DNA of 64,000 nucleotides, taken from NCBI RefSeq assembly GCF_001612765.1, contig NZ_BDBB01000001.1, positions 186,001 to 250,000 of the forward strand, written 5' to 3'. The notes beneath the pieces are model-generated. The model made no database searches, was not told the origin of the DNA, and saw nothing but the letters and a program-made list of their open reading frames with translations. Numbering within the stretch: the stretch's first letter is position 1; every line of letters starts with the position of its first letter. The stretch is from Nocardia arthritidis NBRC 100137. Lineage in GTDB: Bacteria; Actinomycetota; Actinomycetes; Mycobacteriales; Mycobacteriaceae. The position numbers were made by a program, and so were the translations under genes. Shown here piece by piece: positions 8,809 through 17,130 of this stretch.

Positions 8809-9820
8809 CCGCACGCAGTCGCGGGTCCAGTGCGCCGGACGCTCGCAGCCGCTGCAGCCGCGCGAGCCGGGTGAATCGCTGGAAGAAGTCCTCTTGGGTG
8901 AGGCCACGCTCGGTGTATTCGCGGCAGAGCTCGGCGGCGCCGTCGGACACCGACCACTGTGCCTCGAAGCCGAGCACCGCGCGGGCGGCGGAGAAGTCGA
9001 CCCGGTAGGAGCGGGGGTCGGCCCCGGTCTCCCCGGTGATCAGCAGTCGCGAACCCGGCACGGTGGCCACCACCGCCTCGGCGATCTCGGCCACGGTGAG
9101 GTTGTTTCGCTCCGTGCCGATGTTGAAGGCCCGGCCGGCGACGGCCGTCGCCGGTGCGGTGAGGCAGCGTTCGAACGCGGCCGCGATGTCGCGGGCGTGG
9201 ACCAGCGGCCGCCAGGGCGTGCCGTCGGAGAGCACCTTGACCGCACCGGTGAGGACGGCGTGTCCGACGAGGTTGTTGAGCACGATGTCAGCGCGAGGAC
9301 GAGGCGAGAATCCGAATGCGGTGGCATTGCGCAGGAAGACGGGAACGAAGTCGTCGTCGGCCAGCTCCGCGACATCGTCTTCGACCCGCACCTTCGACTC
9401 GGCGTACGGGGTGATCGGCCGCAGCGGCGCCGACTCGGTCACCAGCTCGTCTCCGGCGGCGCCATACACCGAGCAGGTGGAGGCGTACAGGAACCGGGAC
9501 ACACCGGCTTCTTTCGCGAGCCGAGCCAGACGCACCGAGGCGCGATGGTTGATCTCGTGGGTGACTTCCGGCGCGAGCGCGCCCAGGGGATCGTTGGACA
9601 GCGCGGCGAGATGGACGACCGCATCGATGCCGCGAAGGGCATCGATCTCCACCGATCGCAGGTCGAGGCACAAGCCCACCGGGTCGCCGGAGAACTCACC
9701 GAGCAGGCAGTCGGCGAACCAGCCGGTGTCGAGCCCGACGACTTCGTGCCCGGCGGCTCGCAGTATCGGGACCATGACGGTGCCCAGGTATCCCTGATGC
9801 CCGGTGACCAGGACTCGCAT
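8786..9820 (-). CDS. NAD-dependent epimerase/dehydratase (extended SDR)
   Basis: 344 residues. Rossmann motif VLVTGHQGYLG at the N-terminus, VVHLAALSNDP, YASTCSVYG with the catalytic Ser/Thr region, and TPYAESK supplying the YxxxK pair. GRAFNIGTERNNLTV is the usual substrate-side segment. ATG 9820 is preceded by a strong AAAAAGGAGTG site 8 bases upstream. It is the last gene of the run methyltransferase, nucleotidyltransferase, PIG-L deacetylase, epimerase, and would reduce or epimerise the C-methylated keto sugar. The exact reaction is inferred from context. Confidence 0.87.
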   Translation of the reverse strand: MRVLVTGHQGYLGTVMVPILRAAGHEVVGLDTGWFADCLLGEFSGDPVGLCLDLRSVEIDALRGIDAVVHLAALSNDPLGALAPEVTHEINHRASVRLARLAKEAGVSRFLYASTCSVYGAAGDELVTESAPLRPITPYAESKVRVEDDVAELADDDFVPVFLRNATAFGFSPRPRADIVLNNLVGHAVLTGAVKVLSDGTPWRPLVHARDIAAAFERCLTAPATAVAGRAFNIGTERNNLTVAEIAEAVVATVPGSRLLITGETGADPRSYRVDFSAARAVLGFEAQWSVSDGAAELCREYTERGLTQEDFFQRFTRLARLQRLRASGALDPRLRAVTAPVTG

Positions 9821-9825
9821 CGTTG

Positions 9826-10494
9826 TCACTCCTTTTTCCATGCGATGACGGCCTTGCCCACCACGAAGGCTTCGGCGTACTCGGTGCGGCACTGCACGCC
9901 GCGGACCCGCGCGGACGCCAGGAACGCGGTTTCGTCGAACCAGTCGCGACCGGTCTGCGACGGGTAATACCGGTGCAGCAATTGCGATTTCCGCTGGACC
10001 AGATCCGCGTCGACCGGGTGGAATACGGTCGGCGCCGGCGTGTCGACCTCCGCCTTGAGAATCTCGTAGCCGAGGATCAGGTGGTCGCGGAACTCGGTCG
10101 GCACCAGCTCCGCGAGCGTGCGGTGATCCTGGTGCGCGTCGCCCGGTTGCGGGGCGAACACCAGGTCCGGTTCACCCGCCCGGCGAAACTCTGCTACGGC
10201 CGTCTTGATCCGGTCCCAGTGCGCCGGTGCGCGTCCGTCCGGGACGTCGAGCACCGTCAATTCCGGTGTCCGTCCCGAGCAAAAGGCGGTGAGCGCCGCC
10301 CGCTCCTCCTGTTCGCGCTGCGTACCGGCACCGGAAAGGACCAGCGCACGCACCCGCATATCCGGATGGGTGCGGGTCAGCGACAGCAGTGTGGCTCCCA
10401 TGCCGATCGGGATGTCATCGCAATGCGCGCCGAGCAGGGCGATCTCGGCAGGCCGCGGGGAAAGCAGCGCGATCACTGCTCCCACACCATCCAT
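9826..10494 (-). CDS. PIG-L family deacetylase
   Basis: About 222 residues. Shows the PIG-L/LmbE zinc motif LLGAHCDDIPIG (AHxDD type), ALVLSGAGTQREQEERAAL, and the second ligand region PQPGDAHQDHRTLAELV. Members remove acetyl groups from N-acetyl amino sugars or related conjugates. Here it sits between a nucleotidyltransferase and an epimerase gene, so an NDP-sugar or glycan-bound amino sugar is the likely substrate. The start is ambiguous. ATG 10494 lies inside the upstream gene, and GTG 10476 overlaps the upstream TGA (GTGA) and gives a protein starting just before the first strand. Confidence 0.84.
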   Translation of the reverse strand: MDGVGAVIALLSPRPAEIALLGAHCDDIPIGMGATLLSLTRTHPDMRVRALVLSGAGTQREQEERAALTAFCSGRTPELTVLDVPDGRAPAHWDRIKTAVAEFRRAGEPDLVFAPQPGDAHQDHRTLAELVPTEFRDHLILGYEILKAEVDTPAPTVFHPVDADLVQRKSQLLHRYYPSQTGRDWFDETAFLASARVRGVQCRTEYAEAFVVGKAVIAWKKE

Positions 10495-11246
10495 GGCCGG
10501 TGTCCGCTGCTGTAGGCCGCATCGAGTTCGGCGCGCTCCTTGAAAGTATCTGCCGGCTTCCAGAATCCGTCGTGGCGGTAGCCGAACAACCGGCCCTGGC
10601 CCGCGAGCGTCCCACAGGCGTCCTCCACCAGATCGCCACCGGGTGGCAGCAGGTCGAAGATCTCTCGGTCGAGCACGAAGTAGCCGCCGTTCTCCCACAG
10701 GGGCATACGCGCCACGGGAACGATATCCTTGACCTCGCCGGTAGGACTGAGATCCACGCAGTGGAACGACGATTGCGGTGGCACCACCAGGAGAGATGCC
10801 GCGGCCCCCGAAGCGCGGAACTGGATGATCATCTCGTCCAGGGGAGCGTCGGTGAGGACGTCGGCGTAGTTGGCCAGGAAGTGCTGGTCGTCGCCGAGGT
10901 GCTCGCGAACCCGGCGCAATCGCTCTCCGATGGCCGACTCCACTCCGGTATCGACGAAAGTGATCGTCCAGTCGTCGATATCGCTGCCGAGCAATTCGAC
11001 CTGGCCGTTGCGGATCACGAAGTCGTTGGACGCCGACTCCCGGTAGCTGAGGAAGAAATTCTTGATGTGCTCGGCGCCGTATCCGAGACACAGGATGAAT
11101 TCGGTGTGACCGTAGTGCGCGTAGTACCGCATCACGTGCCAGAGCAAGGGGCGGGGGCCGACGAGTTGCATCGGCTTGGGCACCATGTCATCGGTGCCGC
11201 CGCGCATGCGCATGCCGTAGCCACCGCAGAACAGAACGACTTTCAT
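10473..11246 (-). CDS. Sugar-1-phosphate nucleotidyltransferase, glucose-1-phosphate cytidylyltransferase (RfbF)-like
   Basis: 257 residues, the RfbF length. The N-terminus MKVVLFCGGYGMRMR is the nucleotide-binding GGxGxRxR signature, followed by VPKPMQLVGPRPLLWHVMRYYAHYG with the PKPM lysine. FILCLGYGAEHIKNFF and DDQHFLANYADVLTD (Asp metal ligand) are as in cytidylyltransferases. The C-terminal GFWKPADTFKERAELD matches the RfbF ending GFWxxMDTxRD. ATG 11246 overlaps the upstream TGA by one base. It activates the sugar that the neighbouring methyltransferase, deacetylase and epimerases would modify. Whether CTP or TTP is used cannot be decided by eye. Confidence 0.85.
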   Translation of the reverse strand: MKVVLFCGGYGMRMRGGTDDMVPKPMQLVGPRPLLWHVMRYYAHYGHTEFILCLGYGAEHIKNFFLSYRESASNDFVIRNGQVELLGSDIDDWTITFVDTGVESAIGERLRRVREHLGDDQHFLANYADVLTDAPLDEMIIQFRASGAAASLLVVPPQSSFHCVDLSPTGEVKDIVPVARMPLWENGGYFVLDREIFDLLPPGGDLVEDACGTLAGQGRLFGYRHDGFWKPADTFKERAELDAAYSSGHRPWMVWEQ

Positions 11247-12523
11247 CAGCGCCGGTTTCCTGTCGACTCGGCTCCGGCCGGGGACGGCGACGCCGGGTCG
11301 ACCAGGTGCAGCTTGGGCAAGGGATAGGCGAGCTGACCGCCCCACTCGGCGACATGCCGCAGCTGCGCGGTGATTTCGTGCTCGAGATTCCAGGGCAGCA
11401 CCACGACCACGTCCGGACGATCGGCGTCGAGCCGAGCCGGCGGGTGGATCGGGATTCGCGTTCCGGGCGTGAATCTGCCGTGCTTGTAGGGGTTGCGGTC
11501 GACGGTGTACTCGAGTAGATCAGGCCGGATCCCGCAATAGTTGAGCAGTGTGTTGCCCTTGCCCGGCGCACCGTATCCGACGACGCGTTTGCGCTGGCGT
11601 CGGCAGTCGAGCAGGAAGCTCAGCAGCTCATGCCGCACGGACTCGGCACGCCGCCGCAGCGATGCGTAGCCGTCCGCCGAGTGCAGTCCCGCGGACCGCT
11701 CGAGGTCGAGCACTTCCCGCACCCGGTCGCTCACCGCCGTCACGGCGGCATCGGGGCGCACCCACAGCCGGATCGATCCGCCGTGCGTCGGCAGCCGATC
11801 GACATCGACCACGGTCAATCCAGCTACAGCGAGCGCACGTTGCGCCGACAGCACGGTGTAGTACTGGAAATGTTCGTGGTAGATGGTGTCGAACTGGCCG
11901 AGCCCGACCAAATTCAGCGCATGGTGCACCTCGATGGTCAGCATGCCGTCGTCCGCCAGCAGGATGCGTAGCGCACGGGTGAATCCGCGCAGATCCGGGA
12001 TATGGGCGTAGACGTTGTTGGCGATCACGAGATCCGCGGGACCGTGTTCGGCACGGATCCGACGTGCGGAATGCTCGTCGAGGAAGGTGGTTTCGGTAGG
12101 TACGCCCGACTCGCGAGCCGCCGCGCCGACGTTGACCGAGGGCTCGATGCCCAGGCATCGGATGTCGCGGTCGACGATGTGGCGGAGCAGGTAGCCGTCG
12201 TTGCTGGCGACCTCGACCACGAAGGAGTCCCTGCCCAGCCCCAGCCCCAGCCGGGCCGCCGCGGTGTCGACGAACTCGCCCGCGTGGCGGACCCAGCTGT
12301 CGGAGTAGGAGGAGAAGTAGGCGTATTCGGTGAAGGTGTCCTCCGATGTGATCAGTGCCGGAATCTGCAGCAGCAGGCAGTCGGCGCACACCCGCAGATG
12401 CAAGGGGTAGGTCGGCTCGGGCAGGTCGAGCTGGTCGGCGGTGAGGAACGATTCGCACGGCGGCGTGGCGCCGAGATCCAGAATGCTGGACAGTCTGCCG
12501 GAGTCACAGAGTCGACAGCGCAC
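11246..12523 (-). CDS. NDP-hexose C-methyltransferase (TylC3/TcaB9 type)
   Basis: 425 residues from GTG 12523, with AAAGGAT about 8 bases upstream. N-terminal zinc module with C3, C6, C46 and C49; SAM-binding EVASNDGYLL at 104-113; active-site string Tyr-His-Glu-His at 215-218 inside QFDTIYHEHFQYY; then PTHGGSIRLWV and a C-terminal Rossmann-like lobe with VGYGAPGKGNTLLNY. These are the hallmarks of enzymes that add a methyl group to C3 of a 4-keto-6-deoxy NDP-sugar. It heads the four-gene run down to 8786. All expected catalytic residues are present, unlike the paralogue at 7109-8230. The position methylated is inferred from the family. Confidence 0.88.
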   Translation of the reverse strand: MRCRLCDSGRLSSILDLGATPPCESFLTADQLDLPEPTYPLHLRVCADCLLLQIPALITSEDTFTEYAYFSSYSDSWVRHAGEFVDTAAARLGLGLGRDSFVVEVASNDGYLLRHIVDRDIRCLGIEPSVNVGAAARESGVPTETTFLDEHSARRIRAEHGPADLVIANNVYAHIPDLRGFTRALRILLADDGMLTIEVHHALNLVGLGQFDTIYHEHFQYYTVLSAQRALAVAGLTVVDVDRLPTHGGSIRLWVRPDAAVTAVSDRVREVLDLERSAGLHSADGYASLRRRAESVRHELLSFLLDCRRQRKRVVGYGAPGKGNTLLNYCGIRPDLLEYTVDRNPYKHGRFTPGTRIPIHPPARLDADRPDVVVVLPWNLEHEITAQLRHVAEWGGQLAYPLPKLHLVDPASPSPAGAESTGNRR

Positions 12524-12972
12524 AGATCCGATCCTTTGCTCGAAACGTCCCGGCCCGTCGGAACGCCTGTCGCGGCGCACGGAAGCATCAGCTGCCAGGC
12601 GTATCACGAGATGCGCGTGACGAGAACGTCATTCGTCGTACGGGCCGCACTGTTGCGACCGTCAGCGTACCGACGGCAATATCGGCCGGATTCCACATCC
12701 GCGTTACAAACTGTGATATAGAGCACATTCCATATTCACCTTCATGGTGTTATTCCAGATGTGCATCGAGATGGGTCGCCGGGTTGATCCGGAGCAGTTA
12801 ACATCCCGATCACGCTGCATTGCGCATACCTCCTGACCGGCGAGAAATGTTGTGACACTTGCCGATCAAGTGCCGATGAAGCGTTCGGTAGAGGCGGTCG
12901 GGACGCTGCCGGGAAAGACGATCTCCGGATCGGGTAGCAATTCCACCTTGCCCCAGGAGGGGTGTTCTCTTG
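12524..12972 (-). promoter_or_regulatory. 449-bp divergent intergenic region of the glycan locus
   Basis: No convincing gene lies between the divergent methyltransferase (12523) and sugar transferase (12973). The stretch around 12690-12780 is clearly more AT-rich than the flanks, as expected for promoters facing both ways. A 6-5-6 inverted repeat (CACTTG, CCGAT, CAAGTG) sits at 12856-12872, about 100 bp upstream of the sugar transferase start, and could be an operator or an RNA hairpin. AGGAGG at 12955-12960 is the ribosome-binding site of the plus-strand gene. A 69-codon frame from GTG 12852 overlaps the downstream gene and has no support. Confidence 0.5.
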
Positions 12973-14490
12973 ATGAAATCAAAGGCTGTCCCGGGATGGA
13001 ATGGGACCGCCGAACCCCCACGATCCTTTGCGGCTGGGCCGGTGAACAATTCGAGCCGTAAGGCCTGGCGATCGGAGTACGTACGCCGTCTCGCCATCAC
13101 CGATTTCGCCGCCGTTTCCATTGCCGTGGGGAGTGCGCAGCTGATCCGTTTCAACGGGGGCGGCGCTCCGCCGCTGGCTTGGGATCAGCCGTACCGGGTC
13201 GGTTACACAGTGGTCTCGGGCGTGCTCGCCATGAGCTGGTTCGCGATCCTCGGAAGCGCGGGTAGCCGCGCGCCGCAACTGGTCGGCAGCGGTGTCGAGG
13301 AATTCCGGCGGCTGATGTCGGCGACCATGCACCTGTTCGGCGTACTGGCACTCATGTCACTGGCACTCGAAATCAAGTTCGCCCGAGGCTATCTCGCGAT
13401 CGCCTTTCCGGCCGGCGTCCTCGCGGTGGTCGGTGGACGACTGTGGTGGCGTCATCAGCTTGCCAGGGAACGCCGCCGGGGACGCCATCGTTCGGCCGTA
13501 CTCGTGGTCGGCACTGCCGATGCGGCCGCGGCGATGACCGCGGCGTTCGCCGCAGACCCGGGCGCCGGTTACGACGTTGTGGGCGCCTGCGTGCCGGGTG
13601 GCCAATCGGGCGATGCGCCGCTGGCCTTCGCCGGCGGTACGGTCGCCGTAGTCGGTGACGACAACGCTGTGCTGCGGGCGGCCCTGCACACCCACGCCGA
13701 CACCGTCGCCATCGGTCCCTCCCGGCATCTCGGCCCGGCCGAACTCCGCAGGCTCGCTTGGGAACTGGACGCGCTGGGCGTCGAGTTCATGCTGGCGCCA
13801 GGGGCGATCGACATCGCCATATCCCGGCTCACCAATCGGCAGGTCGCGGGGATGCCGATGATGCACATCGCCGAACCGCAGTACGAGCGGGCTCGGTCGG
13901 TCAGCAAAACGGCCTTCGACATCGGCTTCGCGACAGTGTGCCTGCTGCTGCTCCTGCCGGTGTTCCTGGCGATCGCGATCGCGGTGAAGGCCACCAGCCG
14001 CGGCCCGGTCTTCTACCTGTCGGAACGCATCGGCCGATACGGCCTGCCCTTCCGCATGATCAAGTTTCGCAGTATGTACGACGATGCCGACCGGTATGCC
14101 GAAGCGTTGATCGCACAGCAGGGCGGAAATCCGGTCTTCTTCAAGATGAAGGTCGACCCCCGGGTCACGCCGGTCGGGCGGTTCCTGCGCAAGTACAGTC
14201 TCGACGAACTGCCGCAGTTCCTCAACGTGCTGCGTGGCGATATGAGCGTTGTCGGGCCGCGACCGCAGGTGCGGCGGGAAGTCGACACCTACGACCACAT
14301 GATGGGCCGACGCCTGCTCGTGAAGCCGGGGCTGACCGGCTTGTGGCAGGTCAGTGGCAGGTCGGACCTTCCGCTCGAGGACGCGGTGCGACTCGACCTG
14401 TCCTACGTGGAGAACGTGTCCATGCGGATGGACCTGCGGCTGATCGCGCGCACGGTCGGTGTCGTGGCGCGAGGCGGCGGAGCGTACTGA
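12973..14490 (+). CDS. Initiating polyprenyl-phosphate sugar phosphotransferase (WbaP/WcaJ type)
   Basis: 505 residues. Four N-terminal membrane helices, then a Rossmann-like middle domain (SAVLVVGTADAAAA), a fifth hydrophobic segment near residue 320, and the C-terminal phosphoglycosyltransferase domain. The latter shows RGPVFYLSERIGRYG, FRMIKFRSM, TPVGRFLRKYSLDELPQFLNV and SVVGPRPQVRREV, followed by KPGLTGLWQVSGRS. This is the bacterial sugar transferase signature, including the Asp-Glu catalytic pair in SLDELPQ. It moves a sugar-1-phosphate from an NDP-sugar to polyprenyl phosphate, the first step of the glycan. Start ATG 12973 follows AGGAGG; an in-frame TTG at 12970 is an alternative with tighter spacing. 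Confidence 0.92.
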   Translation: MKSKAVPGWNGTAEPPRSFAAGPVNNSSRKAWRSEYVRRLAITDFAAVSIAVGSAQLIRFNGGGAPPLAWDQPYRVGYTVVSGVLAMSWFAILGSAGSRAPQLVGSGVEEFRRLMSATMHLFGVLALMSLALEIKFARGYLAIAFPAGVLAVVGGRLWWRHQLARERRRGRHRSAVLVVGTADAAAAMTAAFAADPGAGYDVVGACVPGGQSGDAPLAFAGGTVAVVGDDNAVLRAALHTHADTVAIGPSRHLGPAELRRLAWELDALGVEFMLAPGAIDIAISRLTNRQVAGMPMMHIAEPQYERARSVSKTAFDIGFATVCLLLLLPVFLAIAIAVKATSRGPVFYLSERIGRYGLPFRMIKFRSMYDDADRYAEALIAQQGGNPVFFKMKVDPRVTPVGRFLRKYSLDELPQFLNVLRGDMSVVGPRPQVRREVDTYDHMMGRRLLVKPGLTGLWQVSGRSDLPLEDAVRLDLSYVENVSMRMDLRLIARTVGVVARGGGAY

Positions 14491-14543
14491 TGACGCCGCG
14501 GGGCGGTGGTTGCGAAGTGCCGACCATCGCCCGCGAAGCGGAA

Positions 14544-15290
14544 TCACCGCGCCTTCGCGCGCCGACGCCTCTCCATCTCCTCGCGTTCCAGCACAGCCGC
14601 CTGCGCGAGGGTCGGGGCGGTCCCGCCGAGCCGGGCGGGCACCCAGCGGGCGCCTTCCACCATCGGATAGTCGCGTTGAGCGCGTTCCAGCAATTCGCTC
14701 ATCCGAGTGCGCAGGGTGGCGGTGAGTTTCTCGACCGGTTCGTCGGGTGGGATCGGCGCGCCGATACGGATGTTGACCGGGAAACGATGGCGGCCGAGCT
14801 GTTTCGGGATGTCCTTGGTCCAAATCCGGTGCGCGCCCCAGATGATCATGGGGACGATCGGGACATCGGCTTCCACAGCCATCCGCGCCGCGCCGGATTT
14901 GAATTCCTTCAGTTCGAAGCTGCGGCTGATCGTCGCCTCCGGATAGACCACCACCACCTCGCCCTGGCGCAGCGCCGTCACCGCGCGGGCATACGACTCG
15001 GCCCCGGCCGTGCGGTCGACGCCGATCGCCTTGCAATGCTTCATGAGGAAGCCGACGATGCCGTGCTCGAGCTCGGCCTTCATCATGTACCGGACGTTGC
15101 GCCCCGACTTCCGCCCGGCAAACCCGACCTCCATGAAATCGAGGTAGGCCGTGTGGTTTACGGCGAGCACCGCGCCTCCGGAACGCGGAAAGTGCTCTTG
15201 CCCTTCTATATCGATGCACAGACCCTGCGCGAGGAAGATGGCGCGGACCAAGCCGGTGAGAATGTCGTAAACCGGTTCCCGCGCCATCAC
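14544..15290 (-). CDS. PlsC-type lysophospholipid/1-acylglycerol-3-phosphate acyltransferase
   Basis: 248 residues. The acyltransferase motif NHTAYLDF (H-x4-D) lies near residue 45, followed by the fourth-block VVVYPEATISRSFELKEFKSGAARMA, with VPMIIWGAHRIWTK later. A membrane-proximal N-terminal helix (LTGLVRAIFLAQGL) is typical. It transfers a fatty acyl group from acyl-CoA or acyl-ACP to a lysophospholipid or related acceptor at the inner membrane face. It is a tandem paralogue of the gene at 15299-16078, separated by 8 bp. M. tuberculosis has comparable acyltransferase genes (Rv3814c-Rv3816c) next to Rv3818, matching the order here. Confidence 0.9.
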   Translation of the reverse strand: MMAREPVYDILTGLVRAIFLAQGLCIDIEGQEHFPRSGGAVLAVNHTAYLDFMEVGFAGRKSGRNVRYMMKAELEHGIVGFLMKHCKAIGVDRTAGAESYARAVTALRQGEVVVVYPEATISRSFELKEFKSGAARMAVEADVPIVPMIIWGAHRIWTKDIPKQLGRHRFPVNIRIGAPIPPDEPVEKLTATLRTRMSELLERAQRDYPMVEGARWVPARLGGTAPTLAQAAVLEREEMERRRRAKAR

Positions 15291-15298
15291 AGCTCCCG

Positions 15299-16078
15299 TT
15301 ACCCTGCCGCGTCCTTGCGCGCGGCCTTGGCCTCGGCTTCGGCAGCATCCATCGCGTCCGCCTCTTCCAGGGTAGGAGCGCTGCCGCCCAGCCGCGCGGG
15401 AACCCAGTACGCGCCGGGCTCGTGCACGTAGTCCTTTTGCAGGTCCAGCAGCATATCCTGCATGGTCGAGCGCAGCTCGGCGGTAAGTTCGGCGACGGGC
15501 TCGAACGGCTGTATCGGTTCGCCCACGGCGATCGAGATGGGGGTGTTGGTGCGGCCGAGCCGCTTCGGGAAACCCTTCGTCCAGACCCGCTGTGCGCCCC
15601 AGATGACGATCGGGATGATCGGCACCTCCGCCTCGACGGCCATGCGCGCCGCGCCGGACTTGAATTCCTTGATCTCGAAACTGCGGCTGATCGTCGCCTC
15701 TGGGTACACGCCGACCAGTTCACCCCGGCGCAGATATTCCACGGCGGCCTTGTAAGAGTCCGCGCCTGCCGAGCGGTCCACCGGGATGTGCTTGAGCGCG
15801 CGCATGATCGGGCCGGAGATCTTGTTGTCGAAGACCTCCTTCTTGGCCATGAACCGGATGTAGCGCTTCGGGGTGCGCACCGGCAGGCCCGCGTAGGTGA
15901 AGTCCATGTAGCCGGTGTGGTTCACCGCCAGCACGGCGCCACCGCGGGCGGGGATGTGTTCAGCGCCCTTGACGGTGAACTTCAGACCTTCGACGAAGAA
16001 GACGGTACGGGCCAGCCCGATGATCGTCCGGTAGACGGGTTCCACAAGTCCGCTAGCGTAGTCGCTGCTCGTCCCCAC
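15299..16078 (-). CDS. PlsC-type acyltransferase (tandem paralogue)
   Basis: 259 residues if started at GTG 16078; GTG 16045 would give a protein whose N-terminus (VEPVYRTIIG) aligns better with the neighbouring paralogue (REPVYDILTG). The catalytic motif is NHTGYMDF, followed by GVYPEATISRSFEIKEFKSGAARMA, IVIWGAQRVWTKGFPKRLG and a C-terminal YWVPARLGGSAPTLEEAD segment shared with the neighbour. The Ala/Glu/Lys-rich C-terminal tail is low complexity. It probably acts in phospholipid or glycolipid acylation at the membrane and is co-transcribed with 14544-15290. Confidence 0.9.
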   Translation of the reverse strand: MGTSSDYASGLVEPVYRTIIGLARTVFFVEGLKFTVKGAEHIPARGGAVLAVNHTGYMDFTYAGLPVRTPKRYIRFMAKKEVFDNKISGPIMRALKHIPVDRSAGADSYKAAVEYLRRGELVGVYPEATISRSFEIKEFKSGAARMAVEAEVPIIPIVIWGAQRVWTKGFPKRLGRTNTPISIAVGEPIQPFEPVAELTAELRSTMQDMLLDLQKDYVHEPGAYWVPARLGGSAPTLEEADAMDAAEAEAKAARKDAAG

Positions 16079-16164
16079 CGGCAGTGCGCGCCATCACGCG
16101 CCGCGCCGGAGCGAGGACACACGAGCAGCCCCGACCACACGCCTGAGAGAAGAGGATCGCCGAA

Positions 16165-17088
16165 GTGGAACGCGCCCGATCGGCACCGCGCGAGGACGAC
16201 CGCAGTGCAGCACGCGAGCGGAATCGGGCCTCGGTTGGGCGAGTGACCCGCGCCGCGCTGGTCGGCGGCTCGGCTCTGATCGCAGCGATCGCGTTGTCCG
16301 GTTGCGACTCGGTCGTCGGGATTCCGGAGGAGAGTCCGCCGCAGGCGGCGGTGCGCACAACGCCACCGGCCGCCGTTCCGACCACGCCACCGCCCAGCAC
16401 CTCCGCACTGCCTCCGGTTCCCGCCGACGCTCCGCCGGTCGGCGCGGTCGCCGGGCTGCCCGCCGCCGCGACCGCGATGCAGCGCTGGGCCGCCGACCTG
16501 CGCTCGCACACCATCGCCGAGATGCAGGACAAGTGCTGGACCATCGCGCCGAAGAACGTGGCCGACATGTACGCCGACCAGCAGGCCGTCTTCACCGCCT
16601 TGGCTCAGCCGGGCACGACGACCGAGGACGCCGTCGTCTGGAAGAGCTCGGCCACCACGGTCGCCGTGCCACGCGCCGAACTCGACAGCGGCTACGCCTG
16701 CCCACGCGTCGCCACCGACGGCACGGAGGTCGCCTACAACGACGCCGACGCCCGCCACACCGTGCGGCGGTACCTGTCCCGGTTCGTCGGTACACCGCTC
16801 GACCCCGCCGACATGGAGGGCGACTACCCTCTGATCTGTAAGGCGTCCCCGGCGACCTGGGACCCCAAAGGCACCGGGCGTCCGAGCCCTGCGCCGCTGG
16901 CGAACAACCAGGGCGCGCTCACCGGGGCCACCGAGTTCGCCGACCAGCAGATCCGGTCGGAGCAGGTGAACACCGACTACATCGCGGTGCTAGTGCCGGT
17001 GACCAACTCCTCCGGTGTGACGCAGACCCGCACCTTCACCTTGCGCTCCGGGCCGGACGGCTACTGCATCGGCGACATCTCGCCGTAA
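16165..17088 (+). CDS. Secreted lipoprotein of unknown function
   Basis: 307 residues. An Arg-rich N-terminus precedes a hydrophobic helix (ALVGGSALIAAIAL) and a lipobox LSGC at about residues 44-47, so the mature protein should be lipid-anchored outside the membrane. A Pro/Thr/Ala-rich linker (about 55-95) leads to a globular domain with three cysteines (in DKCWTI, YACPRV, YPLICKA) that could pair. No catalytic motif was recognised. It ends 42 bp upstream of namH on the same strand, so co-transcription is plausible. Mycobacteria and Nocardia carry many such solute-binding-like or orphan lipoproteins; no function is claimed. Confidence 0.75.
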   Translation: MERARSAPREDDRSAARERNRASVGRVTRAALVGGSALIAAIALSGCDSVVGIPEESPPQAAVRTTPPAAVPTTPPPSTSALPPVPADAPPVGAVAGLPAAATAMQRWAADLRSHTIAEMQDKCWTIAPKNVADMYADQQAVFTALAQPGTTTEDAVVWKSSATTVAVPRAELDSGYACPRVATDGTEVAYNDADARHTVRRYLSRFVGTPLDPADMEGDYPLICKASPATWDPKGTGRPSPAPLANNQGALTGATEFADQQIRSEQVNTDYIAVLVPVTNSSGVTQTRTFTLRSGPDGYCIGDISP

Positions 17089-17130
17089 CTACTACCCTGG
17101 TTGGCTGGTAAACAGCAGGAGGAGCAGCTA

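Noticed and set aside
12852..13061. 69-codon frame ahead of and overlapping the sugar transferase start
   Set aside because: It overlaps the sugar transferase in another frame, has no ribosome-binding site of its own and its composition looks like leader sequence.
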